This document shows positions 51,936-63,925 of a stretch of 64,000 bases of DNA, piece by piece. The stretch's first letter is position 1. Each line of letters opens with the position of its first letter. Source of the stretch: Prorocentrum cordatum. Its lineage: Eukaryota; Sar; Dinophyceae; Prorocentrales; Prorocentraceae. The notes beneath the pieces are model-generated. The model did no database searches. It worked only from the letters and a program-made list of their open reading frames with translations, and had not been told where the DNA came from. The stretch covers positions 1 through 64,000 of the forward strand of contig CAUYUJ010000713.1 of assembly GCA_963575745.1 (NCBI GenBank), read 5' to 3'. The position numbers and the translations under genes were made by a program.

Positions 51936-52575
51936 GCACCATCATCATAATCATCATCAGCATCATCACCATCATCAACATCATCATCATCATCACCATG
52001 ATCATCATCATCATTATCAGCATCGTCATCGGCAGCAGCATCATCAGCATTATCAGCACCATCATCAGCATCATTATCATCATCCTGATCAGCATCAGCA
52101 TCGTTACCATAAACAGCAACATCGACAGCATCATCATCCGTAGCATCATCAGCATACTCATCCTCATCATCAACATCATCATCAGCATCAGCATCATCAT
52201 CATCAGCCTCATCAACAGCAGCAGCATTATCTGCATTATCATCAGCATCATCGTCACCATCATCATCATCATCATCATCATATCAGCATCAACACCATCA
52301 GCATCATCAGCATCAGCATCATCATCAGCATCCGCACCACCATAAACATGATCAACATTAGCATCAGCATAATCAGCATCACCATCGCAATCAGTATCTT
52401 CATCAGCATCGTCACCATCATCATCAACATCAGCAGCATCGACATCATCAGCATCATCACCAGCAGCATCACCATCCGACATCACCACCAGCGTGGTCAC
52501 CACCCTCACCATCCCCACCAGCATCAGCATCAGCTCCATCAGCATCAGCACCAACAGCATAATCAGCACCATCCC

Positions 52576-52617
<42 letters not shown>

Positions 52618-53188
52618 AATCAGAATCAGCATCATAATCACCATACGTAGTCACCATCAACATCATCATCACCATAATCATCAGCAGCAACAGCATCATC
52701 AACAACAGCAGCCTCATCGTCATCATCACCATCAGCAGCAGCATCATCACCAGCATTGCCATCAGCATCATCAGCATCATCCTCACCAGCATCATCACCA
52801 CCGTCAGCGTCAGCACCGTCTTAACCGTCAGCATCGACAGCAACACAATCATCAGCAGCATTAGCATCAGCATCAGCAGCATCATCATCATCAGCATCAG
52901 CAGCATCATCGTAGTAATCATAATCAGCATCATCAGCATCGTCATCGTCATCGTCATCAGCTTCGCCATCAGCATCATCGTCAGCAGCGTCATCATAATC
53001 ATCATCAGCAGCACCAGCATCAACACCATCCGCATCATCATCAACATCAGCAGCATCACCGTCATCATCATCGTCAACAGCAGCACCATCATCATCACCA
53101 TCACCACCACCGCCATCATCATTATCAGCATCATCATCACCAGCACCAGCACCATCATCATCGTCAACATCACCATCATCAGCAGCAT

Positions 53189-53226
<38 letters not shown>

Positions 53227-53358
53227 GCATCAACCTCAGCATCCGCATCAGCATCAGTATCATCATCAGTATCAATATTACCATCCGCAGCATCACCATC
53301 ATCAGCAGCAGCATCGTCGTCATCATCAACATCATCATCGTCAGCATCATCAGCATCG

Positions 53359-53414
<56 letters not shown>
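51570..53414 (+). repeat. (CAT)n/(CAG-CAT)n array, 1.8 kb
   Basis: Same kind as the previous cat block, including a self-complementary gatcatgatcatgagcatga cluster near 51,748-51,782. Confidence 0.95.
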
Positions 53415-53415
<1 letters not shown>

Positions 53416-54125
53416 CGTCTCCTCATCCTTCTCATCATCATCCGCCTCCGCCTCATCCTCCTGCTCCTCGTCATCACCCTCATCATCCTCATAGTCCTCC
53501 TCAGCCTCTTCCTTCTCCTCCTTCCCCTCCTGCTGCCCATGCTGCGCCTCCGTTTCCTCCTCCTCCTCCTCATCCTCCTCCTGTGCCTCATCCTCCCCCT
53601 CCTCCTCCTCCTCCTCCAGCCTCCGTCTCCTCCGCATCCCCTTCCTCCTCCTCCTCCTCCTCCTCCTCCTCCTCCTCCGCCAGCGCCTCCTCCTCATCAT
53701 CCTCATCCGCCGCCTCCCCCTGCCCCTCCTCCGCCTCCTCCTCTTCCTCCTCCTCCTCCTCATCCTCGTCCTCCTCATCCTTCTCCTCCTCTCCTCCTCC
53801 TGCTCATCATGGTCTGCTTCCGCCTCTCATCCTCATTCCCATCCTCCTCCTCCTCCTCCTCTCCTCCTCCTCCTCCTCCTCTCCTCCTCCTCCTCCTCCT
53901 CCTCGTCCTCCCCCTCCTCCTCATCCTCATCCTCCTCCGCCTCGGCCTCCTCGTCCTCCTCCCCCTCCTCCGGCCATCCGCCCTCCGCCCTCCTCCGCAG
54001 CCATCCGCGCCGCCCTCCCGTTCCTGCTTTCTCCTCCTCCTCCTCCTCCTCCTCCTCCCTCCTCCTCCTGGTCCTCCTCCTCCGCCTCCTACTCTCCTCC
54101 CCTCCTCCTGCCTCCTCCTCCTCAT
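53415..54125 (+). repeat. (CCT)n block
   Basis: About 710 bp of cct with cat, cgc and single-base phase shifts. Confidence 0.95.
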
Positions 54126-54219
54126 CATCCAATCTCATCATCTCATCATCATCATCATCCTCATCATCATCATCAGTCATCATCCATCGAGCATCATCAG
54201 CATCACATCATCATCTCAG

Positions 54220-54254
<35 letters not shown>

Positions 54255-54421
54255 GCATCACATCATCATCATCACATCATCAAATCATCATCATCATCAT
54301 CAATCATTCAGCATCAACCTCATCATCCCATCATCATCAGTAATCATCTCATCATCATCGTCATCATCATCAGCATATCACATCCACATCATCATCCTCA
54401 TCCAGCATCATCATCATCCAG

Positions 54422-54459
<38 letters not shown>

Positions 54460-54460
54460 G

Positions 54461-54495
<35 letters not shown>

Positions 54496-54688
54496 GCATC
54501 ATCATCATCATCATAATCATCATCATCAGCATCATCATCAGCATCATCATCATCATCATCAGCATCATCATCATCACATCATCATCATCAGCATCATCAT
54601 CATCATCATCATAATCATCATCATCAGCATCATCATCATCATCATCATCATCAGCATCATCATCATCATCATTATCATTATCATCATC
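54126..54688 (+). repeat. (CAT)n block
   Basis: About 560 bp of cat with cag marks and several ca-only phase shifts (for example catcacatcat). Confidence 0.95.
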
Positions 54689-54793
54689 CGCCTCTGACTC
54701 CTCCTCTTCTCCCTCCTCCTCCTCCTCCTGATCCTCCTCCTCCTCCTCCTCCTCCTCTCCTCCTCCTCCTCCTCCTCCTCCTCCTCTTCCTCA

Positions 54794-54824
<31 letters not shown>

Positions 54825-55365
54825 CCCCCTTCCCCCCCTCCCCCCCTCCCCGCTTCCTCCTCCCTCCTCTCCTCCTCCTCCTCCTCCCCCCTCCTCCTCC
54901 TCCTCCTACTCCTCCCCGCCTCCGCCTCCGCTTCCGCCTCCGCCGCAGCTCCCTCTCCTCTCCTCCTCCTCCTCATCTCCTCCTCCTCTCCTCCTCCTCC
55001 TCCGCCTCCTCCTCCTCCTCCTCCTCCTCCGCCTCCCCTCCTCCTCCGCCTCCTCCTCCTCCTCCTCCTCCTCCTCCTCCTCCTCCTCCTCCTCCCCTCT
55101 CCTCCCTCCTCCTCCGCCTCCTCCTCCTCCTCCTCCTCCCCCCCTCCTCCTCCGTCCTCCCCTCCTCCGCCTCCTCCGTTTCCGCCTCCTCCGCCTCCGC
55201 TCCTCATCCTCCTCCGCCTCCTCCCTCCGCGCTCCTCATCCGCCTCCTCCTCCTCCGCCTCCCCCCCTCCTCCTCCGCCGCTTCCTCCTCCTCCTCCTCA
55301 TCCTCCTCCTCCTCCTCACGCTCCTCCTCTTCCTCCTCCTCCTCCGCCTCATCCTCCACACCATC
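54689..55365 (+). repeat. (CCT)n block
   Basis: About 680 bp, with a C homopolymer near 54,813-54,830. Confidence 0.95.
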
Positions 55366-55379
55366 ACGCGCCTCTACCC

Positions 55380-55389
55380 CAGCATCATC

Positions 55390-55483
<94 letters not shown>

Positions 55484-57470
55484 TCATCAACATCATCATC
55501 ATTATCATCATCATCATCAGCATCGTCATCATCATCATCAGCATCAGCATCATCAGCATCATCAGCATCAACATCATCAGCATCATCACCATCATCACCA
55601 TCAACATCATCAGCAGCATCATCATCAGCATCAGCATCAGCATCATCAGCATCATCATCATCAGCAGCATCAGCATCATCATCATCAGCAGCATGATCAT
55701 CATCAGCATCATCATCATCCTCATCATCAACAACATCTACATCAGCAGCATCATCATCAGCATCATCAGCATCACCAGTCCCATCATCAGCATCATCCTC
55801 AGCTTTATCGTCCTCGTCATCAGCAGCAGCATCATCAGCAGCATCAACATCATAATCACAATCACCATCTGCATCAACACCAGCAGCAGCACCAGCATCA
55901 TCATCAGCATCGTCATCATCATCATCAGCATCAGCATCATCATCAGCAGCAGCAACAACATCATCATCAACATCATCATCAGCATGATCATCATCATCAG
56001 CATCATCAGCAGCATCATCATCATCTTCATCATCCTCATCAGCATCATCAGCAGCATCATCAGCATCGTCATCAGAATCATCAGCTTCCGTATCAGCATC
56101 ATCATCCTCATCCTCAGTAGCATCATCATCAGCATCAGCACCATCATCATTTTCATGATCAGCATTATCATCAGCAGCATCAGCATCAGCATCATCATCA
56201 GTGTGATCGGCATGACCATCATCATCAGCATCATCAGCAGCATTAGCATCACAATCATTAGCAGTGCCATCATCATCACCATTGGCATCAGCATCAGCAT
56301 CATCGTCATCATCACCATCATCATCATCATCATCATCATCATCGGAATCAGAATCAGCATCTGCAGCATCATCATCATCAGCACCATCATCCACCGCAGC
56401 AACCTCAACCTCATCATCAGAATCGCAATCATGCTCATAATCGGCATCACCGTCAGCAGCAGCATCAGCATCAGCGGCAGCATCATCATCGTCATCAGCG
56501 TCAGCATCAGCATCATCATCATCAGCAGCATCATCAGCATCCCCCGCATCATCCTCATCATCATCAGCATCATCAGCACCATCATCATCAGCATCAGCAT
56601 CAGCATCAGTATCATCGGCGTCAGCGTCATCAGCATCAGCATCAGATTCAGCATGGTCATCATCAACAGCATCAGCATCATCTTCATCATCATCAGTAGC
56701 ACAGCATCGTCAGAATGAGCAGCATCACCAGCATCAACATGATCGCCAGTAGCTTCATCTTCATCAGAATCCCTGTCAGCTACATCGTCAGCACAATCAG
56801 CATAAACATCATTAACAGCATCAGCATCGTATAAAGCACCATCAGCATCGTCAACATCATCAGCCTCAGCACCCGTATCAGAATCATCATCAGCATCAAC
56901 AACATCACAAGCATGATCAGCATCGTCAGCGCCATCATCATCATACTCAGCCGCATGAGCAGTATGATAATTAGCAGCATCATCAGCATCGTCAGCTTCA
57001 GCAGCATCACCACCATTATTAGCATCAGCACAATTAACATCGACATCATCAGCACCATGAGTATCAACAACAGCATTCGAATCATGATCAACATCATCAG
57101 CATCCGCATCATCATCATCACCATCATCATCAGCATCAATATCCTCAGAAACATCAGCATCATCACCAGCATGATCACCACCATGATTCTAAGCTTCATC
57201 AGCATCATCATCAACATCAGTATCATAAAAATAAAAAAAGAAAAAAAAAAAAAAAATAAAACATCAAAAAAAAACCGAAAAACAACAACATAAAAAAGCA
57301 TCAGCATCGTCAGTAACGTCAATCATCGATCAGCAGACAGACATAATCATCAACAATATCATCATATCATCCTCATCATCATCAGCAGCCGCATCACATC
57401 AGCATGAGCATCAGCATCATCATCATCATCATCACAATCATGCATCACATCATCATGCATCACATCATAT
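55380..57470 (+). repeat. (CAT)n/(CAG-CAT)n array, 2.1 kb, with an A-rich break
   Basis: The array becomes more degenerate after 56,700 and is broken at about 57,228-57,296 by an A-rich run (aaaaaaagaaaaaaaaaa and continuing) before cat triplets resume. Confidence 0.95.
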
Positions 57471-57512
57471 GGCTACAGGGCGGATCTACTCATGTTGCCC
57501 CCAGCGCGACGG

Positions 57513-57544
<32 letters not shown>

Positions 57545-57545
57545 G

Positions 57546-57590
<45 letters not shown>

Positions 57591-57640
57591 TATCAACAAC
57601 ATCATCAGTTGCATCATGATCACCATCATCGGCCTCCTCC
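57471..57640 (+). repeat. Short non-repeat break, then (CAT)n
   Basis: About 40 bp of unique DNA (ggctacagggcggatctac) followed by 120 bp of pure cat. Confidence 0.9.
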
Positions 57641-58685
57641 TCCGCCTCATCCTCCTCCTGCTCCTCCTGCTCGTCATCCTCGTCCTCCTCTGCCTCCTCA
57701 TGATCCTCCTTCTGCGCCTCCTCCTCAGCATCCTCCTCCGCCTCCGACCCCGCCTCCGCCCCCGCCTCCGCCTCCTCCGCCTCCTCCTCCTCCTCCGTCC
57801 TCATCCTCATCCTCCTCCTCACCCTTCTCGTCCTCGCCCCCCGCATCATCTCCCTCCTCCGCCTCCTCCTCATCATCACCATCATCAGCATCGTCATCCT
57901 TCGCCTCCTCTTCCTCCTCCTCTTCCTCCTCCGCCTCCTCCTCCTCGTACTCCTCCTCAGCCTCTCCCTCCTCCTCAATCTCCCTCATCCTCCTCATCCT
58001 CCCATCTCCTCCTCTCTTCATCCTCCTCTCATCCTCTCCGCCGCATCATCACACCCTTCCTCCCTCCTCCTCCTCCTCCTCCGCCTCAGCCTCCTCCTCC
58101 TCTCCTCCTCGTCCTCCTCCTCCTCCTCATACATCATCATCATCCTCCTCTCTCCATTCCCTCCGTATCCTCCTCCTCCCTCTCCTCCTCCTCTCCGCCT
58201 CCTCTTCCTCCTCCTCCTCCTCCTCCTCCTCCTCCTGCCCCCCCTCCCCTCCTCCTCCCTTGTTACCTCCGCCTCCTCCTCCTCCGCCTCCTCCTCCCTC
58301 CGCATCCTCCTATTGTTCCTCCTCATCCTCTCCTCCTCCTCCTCCTCCTACTCCTCCTCCGCTCCTCCTCCTCCGCATCCTCCTCGTTTTCCTCCTCCTC
58401 CTCATCCCCACCTCATCCTCCCCCTCACTCTTCCTCTTCCATCTCTCCTCCTCGTCCTCCTCCTCATCCGCCGCCTCCGCCTCATCGTCGTAAGCCTCCT
58501 CCCCTCCCCCTCCTCCTCCTCCCTCCTCCTCCCTCCTTCTCCTCCTCCTCCTCCGCGTCCTTCTTCCCTCCTCCCTCTCACTCCTCCTCCTCCTCCTCCT
58601 CCTCCTCCCTCCTCCTCTCCTCCTCTTCCTCCTACGTCGTCTACTCCTCCTCCTCCTCCTCCTCGTCCTCCTCCTCATCGTCCTC
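57641..58685 (+). repeat. (CCT)n block
   Basis: About 1.05 kb of cct, cgc and cat triplets with frequent phase shifts. Confidence 0.95.
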
Positions 58686-58793
58686 CGCATCATCATCAGC
58701 AGCAACAACCTCATCATCACCAACATCGTCATGATCACCAACAGCATCATCAGCATCAGCATCAGCATCAGCATCAGCGTTATCAGCATCAGT

Positions 58794-58863
<70 letters not shown>

Positions 58864-58870
58864 GCATCAG

Positions 58871-58920
<50 letters not shown>

Positions 58921-59520
58921 GCATCAGCATCATCAGCATCATCAGCCTCATCATCAGCATCATCATCCTCAGCAGCAGCGTCAACATCGTCATCATCAGC
59001 ACCATCAGCATCATCAGCAGCATCGTCAGCATCATCAGCAGCGTCATCATCAGCATCAGCATCATCATCAGCATCAGCATCATCATCATCGTCATCATCG
59101 TCAGCATCATCATCAGCAGCATAGTCGTCAGCATCATCATATTCAACATAATGAACATCAGCAGCAACAGCCGCAACAGCATCATCATCTTCACCGTCAT
59201 CCATATCAGCATGATCATCATCAGCATCATCATCGTCATCATTATCATTATCAGCATCAGCATCAGCACCATCCTCATCAGCAGCATCGGCATCACCATC
59301 AGCAGCAGCTATGCATAATCAGCATCAGCATCAGCATCATCAGCAGCATCACCATCAGCAGCAACAGCATCGTCAGCATCCTCGACAGCCGCATCATCAG
59401 CAGCAGCATCATCAGCATCATCATCGACATCATCATCACCAGCAGCAGCAGCAGCAGTAACAGCAACCGCATCATCATCATCATCAGCAGCATCATCATC
59501 ACCAGCAGCATCGTAATTAT
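58686..59520 (+). repeat. (CAT)n/(CAG-CAT)n array
   Basis: About 830 bp, containing two long perfect cat runs (58,795-58,860 and 58,872-58,918). Confidence 0.95.
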
Positions 59521-59735
59521 CGTCCGCCTCCTCCTCCTCAGCCTCCTCCTCTTCATCTTCGTCCTTCTCCTCCTCCTCATCCTCCTCCTCGTCCTCGCCC
59601 TCACCCTCCACATCCCCCTCCTCCTCCTCCTCCTCATTATCATCCTGTTCCTCCTCCTCCTCCTCATACGCCTTCTCCTCCTGCTCATGCTGCGCCGCCT
59701 CCTCCTCGTCCTCCTCCTGCTCATAATCCTTCTCA
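59521..59735 (+). repeat. (CCT)n block
   Basis: About 215 bp of cct with cgt and cat variants. Confidence 0.9.
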
Positions 59736-60084
59736 GCACCATCACCATCATCACCATTATCATCATCAGCATCATCCTCATCAGCATCAGCATCACCAGC
59801 AGCATCATCAGCCGGGTCAACATCATAATCACAATCATCATCAGCATCAACACCAGCATCAGCATCATCAGCATCAGCAATATCATCATCGTCAGCATCA
59901 ACATCACCGTCATCTTCATCATCAACATCACCAGCATCAGCATCAGCATCAGCAGCATCAGCATTATCATCGGCAGCAGTAGCAACATCAGCATCATCAG
60001 CAGCATCATCAGCAGCAGCATCATCATTATCATCATCAGCATCATCAGCAGCAACAGCATCACCAGCATCATCAGCAGCATAAG

Positions 60085-60146
<62 letters not shown>

Positions 60147-60150
60147 CCAT
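59736..60150 (+). repeat. (CAT)n/(CAG-CAT)n array
   Basis: About 415 bp ending in a 70-bp perfect cat run. Confidence 0.95.
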
Positions 60151-60648
60151 CAGCATCCTCCTCTTCCTCCTGTTCCTCATGTTCCTCCTGTTCGTCCTGT
60201 TCCTCATCGTCTTCCTCCTCCTCCACCTCCTCCTCATCCTCATCCTCGTCCTCCTCCTCTTCTTTATCCTCCTCCTCCTCATCATCATCTTCCTCCTCCT
60301 CCTCCTCCTCCTCCTCCTCCTCATTCTCGTCCTCCTCCACCTCCTCCTCCTCGTCCATCTTCCTCCTCCTCCGCCTCCTCCTCCTCCTCCTCCTCTCCGC
60401 CTCCTCCCCTCTCCTCCTCCTCCGCCTCCTTCTCCTGTTCCCCCTGCTCATCCTGTTAGTATTGTTCCTCCTCCTCCTCCGCCTCCTCCTCCTCCTACCG
60501 CCTCCACCTCCTCCTCCTCATCGTCCTCCTCCTCCTGCTCCTCCTCCTCCTCCTCCCTCCTTCTCCTGTTCCCCCTGCTCATCCTGTTAGTATTGTTCCT
60601 CCCTCCTCCTCCTCCTCCTCCTCCTCCTCCTCCTCCTCCTCCTCCTTC
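60151..60648 (+). repeat. (CCT)n block with a duplicated 44-bp unique segment
   Basis: The unit ccttctcctgttccccctgc + tcatcctgttagtattgttcctcc occurs identically at 60,428-60,471 and 60,559-60,602, offset 131 bp. Confidence 0.9.
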
Positions 60649-61138
60649 GTGGCGTGCTGAGCACGGCCCTCCTTATGCGGCGACGACGGCCTATTGCACC
60701 AACGCGCCGAATACAGCCGAGCGCGGCCTGGCTCGCCGACGCAACTCGCGCCGCGGGCACTCCGCTGGTGGACCGCGAGGTTGCGGCGCGCCGCCACAGC
60801 AGGCAGCACGGTGGCGCCTGCGACCGCCTGCGGCCTCCAGCAGCAAGGACGACAGCGACGAGGCGGACACGGCCCTCCACCTCGTCGCAGCCGCTTGGCA
60901 CCGCCCGCGGCGCGCCCAGCTCGGACAGCAGGCCCCGGGGAACAAACGAAAGAAGAGAGCCTGCGCCAGCTGCTGCTGCAGCCGCCGAATGCCCCCCTCC
61001 ACAGCGACCGCCGCAGCAGCCGTCGCCGCGCAGCGCGCCCCGCCCGAGCGTCTGACGGAGCCACTTCCAGGAGCCCCATCCCGTCCGTCTGGCCGTCTGC
61101 TCTACGCAGGCGCCCGCGCGAGGAGCGCGCGCGAGCAG
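60649..61138 (-). other. Unique GC-rich segment downstream of a decayed spliced leader
   Basis: About 490 bp between (CCT)n and the leader-like sequence at 61139-61159, in sense with that leader. Frames are open on both strands (192 codons on the minus strand, Arg/Ala-rich) but I recognise no protein. It could be the remnant of a retroposed transcript. Confidence 0.35.
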
Positions 61139-61159
61139 CTTGGGCCAAGATGGCCACGA
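61139..61159 (-). other. Decayed spliced-leader-like sequence
   Basis: 17 of 21 dinoSL core bases match on the minus strand and all four differences are transitions. The sequence just upstream on that strand is CCT/CCCT-like (61,170-61,250 on the plus strand is gga/ggga-rich). Confidence 0.55.
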
Positions 61160-61416
61160 CGACGCCAGAGGGGGAGGGAGGGACGGGAGGGACGAGGAGG
61201 GGGGACGATGTGGAGGGACAAGGGTGGAGGGAAAGGGAGGGAGGCTGAAGGGAAGGAATGCTTATCCCCTCCCCTTCTCTTTGCTTGAGACGCCTATGGC
61301 GCCCTTCCTACGTCCATCCTGCCCCCATCTCCTGCCCCTTCCCTCCCTCCCTCACTTCTTTCCTCCCGCACCCATCCGAATCCCCCATCCCCATCTCCAG
61401 CCCCATGCCCACCTCC
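61160..61416. other. Interval without a supportable gene
   Basis: Purine-rich to 61,257, then ordinary pyrimidine-rich DNA. Nothing recognised. Confidence 0.4.
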
Positions 61417-61480
61417 CCAGAACTCCGACGTTGTCGCTTTTTTTCTCAGCGTAGACCCCCAAAGATCGGGACCCCTCCCC
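61417..61480 (+). repeat. MITE-like family A, left part of a split copy
   Basis: CCCAGAAC, ctccgacgttgtcgc, T run, ctcagcgtagaccccc and cgggacccc. The matching right part (gttcatcctgagtcgttgg to ctgccgtgattgtg) lies at about 61,707-61,833, with ~225 bp of unrelated DNA between. Confidence 0.55.
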
Positions 61481-61859
61481 CAGATGAACATGTTCTGATT
61501 CGGCGCTTCGACAATTGGCAGAAGGGGGGAGGGGGGTCTGGCTCTCGACCTCTGCCTAATGCCACTGTTTGAAGCAGCGTTTCTTACGGAGGAGACTCCA
61601 CCTGCTTGAAGCAGGCGCCATAAACAGTCAAGATCTACTCCATGGGGGGAGGGGCAGTACGAGGGCCCGCGCCGATCGGCAAAACAATGAATACGAAAAC
61701 GATCATCAGGACCAGAGGTTCATCCTGAGTCGTTGGTTGACAGCCCCAAGACCTGGCCATGGCACCCGTGGGCCGACAATTGGCTTCAAGTCCCCTGCCG
61801 TGATTGTGTCTTTGATCACAGCGAGAGGAGGTGAGGTCCCCCTTCCCCCTTTTCTCGGC

Positions 61860-62045
61860 GGCGCGCCGAGGGGGGAAGCGAGAGGGGGCAGAGCCGTCTA
61901 ACAAGGCGGTGTGGCTTCTCGGAAGCGCCCTGACCTTGGACGCCGCCTGTCCTCGGAGAAGGCTCTGGGAGCTTCTCAGAAGGCCGAAGGCCTTCTGAGC
62001 CTTCTGAGAAGGCCCGCCCCCTCTGCCTTCCCCCCTCGGCGCGCC
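61860..62045. repeat. Foldback element with nested inverted repeats
   Basis: Outer arms of 30 bp, 61860-61889 (ggcgcgccgaggggggaagc...) and 62016-62045 (reverse complement with a few changes). An inner self-complementary block at about 61970-62012 contains cttctcagaaggcc and ggccttctgag. No coding capacity. Confidence 0.65.
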
Positions 62046-62364
62046 CCCGATTGCAGCCCTGAGGAAACCAAAAAACGATACAGCTACTCCCCAGACCTCT
62101 CCCGTCCCGAGATGCGTTCTGACCGGAATGTCAAAACGGATCCAGCTGTGGCAAAGAGGGCCTCCAAAGGCCCAAGAGGGCAAAATCGAGGAAGGCAACG
62201 GTGTCAGTATCCTTCCGTCCGTTGACCCTCCCCCCTGCAGCCCCCCCCTTGACGTCGGTGGCGACGACGGCCGCAATGATCTCGTTGATGGAGGCGAACA
62301 AGGGTTCCAGGCCGCCAACGCCATGCGGCAGGTCGATCCTTGAAGGCGGCAGCGCTGCGGGCCC
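62046..62364. other. Interval without a supportable gene
   Basis: Ordinary mixed DNA. A short frame reading DVGGDDGRNDLVDGGEQGFQ is not recognised. Confidence 0.4.
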
Positions 62365-63638
62365 TGCTCCTCCTCCTCCTCCTCCTCCTCCTCCTCCTCC
62401 TCCTCCTCGTCTTCCTCTTTCTCCTCCTCCTCCTCCTCCTCCTTCTCCTCCTGCTCCTGCTCCTCCTCCTCCTCCTCCTCCTCCTCCTCCTCCTCCTCCT
62501 GCTCCTCCTTGCTCCTCCCTCCTCCTCCTCCCCATCCTGCTCCTCCCTCCTCCTTCCTCCTCCTCATCCTCCTCCTCCTCCCTCCGTCCTTCTGCTCCTT
62601 ATGCTTCCCCTCCGCCTTCTCCTCCTCCTCCTCCATCATCCTCCTCCTCCTCCTCCTCCTCCTACTGCCTCCGCCTCCTCCTACCGCGCTCCCGCCTCCG
62701 CTCCGCCCTTCTCCTCCTCCTCCTCCTCCTTCTCCTCTGTCCTCCTCCTCCTCCTCCCTCCTCATCTCATCACTCCTGCTTCTGTTCCTGTTCATTGTCC
62801 TGCTCCTGTCATAGCTCCTGCTTCCTGCTTCTCCTCCTGTCCTGCTCCTCCTCTCCTCGTCCTCCTCCTCCTCCGCCTCCTCCTCCTCCGCGTCCTCCTC
62901 CTCCTCCTAACTCACTCCTCCGCCTCTTCTTCCTCCTCCTCCTCGTCCTCCTCGCTCCGCCCCGTTCTCCTCGCGCTCCTCCTCTCCTCCTCCTCCTTCC
63001 TCCTCCGTCCTCCTCCTCCTCCTCCCCCTCCTCCCCTCCTCCTTCCTCCTCCTCCTCCTCCTCCCTCCTCCTCCTCCTGCTCCTCCCTGACACTCCTCCT
63101 CCCCCTGCTCCTCCGATCCTCCTCCTCCTCCTGCTGCCTCCTCCTCCTCTTCTCTCCTCCTCCCTCCTCCTCTCCTGTTCCTCCTCCTCCTCCTCCATCC
63201 GCCTCCTGCTCCTCCTGCTCCTCCTTCCTCCTCCTCCTCCTCCTCCTCCTCCTCCTCCTCCTCCTCTCCTCCTACTCCTCCTCCTCCTCCTCCTCCTCCT
63301 CCTCCTCCTCCTCCTCCGCCTCCTCCTCCTCTCCTCCATCCTTCCGTTTCACCCTCCCCTCCTCCTGCTCCTGTTCCTGCTCCCTCTCCTTGCTTCCCCT
63401 CCTCGTACGCCTCCTCCTCCTCCTACCTGCCTCCTCCTCCTCCTCCTCCTCCTCCTCCTCCGCCTCCTCCTTCTCGTCCTCCTCCTCCTCCGCCTCCTCC
63501 TCCTTCGCCTCCTCCGCCTCCGCCTCCGCCTCCGCCTACCGCCCCTGCTCATGCTCATGTTCTTGCTCCCGCTCCTGCTCCTTTTCCTCTTCCGCCTCCT
63601 CCTCCTCATCCTCCTCCTCCTCCTCATCCTCCTCCTCA
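62365..63638 (+). repeat. (CCT)n block, 1.3 kb
   Basis: cct with gct, ctt, cgc variants and many single-base phase shifts. Confidence 0.95.
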
Positions 63639-63891
63639 GCAGCAGCAGCAGCATCATCAGCACCATGATCAGCATCATCATCAACAGCAGCATCAGCATC
63701 AGCATCATCATCGTCATCTTCATCGTCATCATCCTCATTATCATCATCAGTAGCAACAGCATCATCAGCAGCAGCATCGGCAGCATCATAATCATCATAA
63801 GCATCATCATCAGCAGCATCATCAGCATCAGCATCAGCGTCATCATCCTCCTCCTCCTCGTCCGCCTCCTCCTCTTCCTCCTCCTCATCAT

Positions 63892-63925
<34 letters not shown>

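Noticed and set aside
47952-61288. Long open frames through the CCT/CAT blocks (Leu/Pro/Ser, Ile/Ser, His/Gln, Met/Leu polymers)
   Set aside because: Repeat translations only; frames are open on both strands and end where the repeat phase ends.
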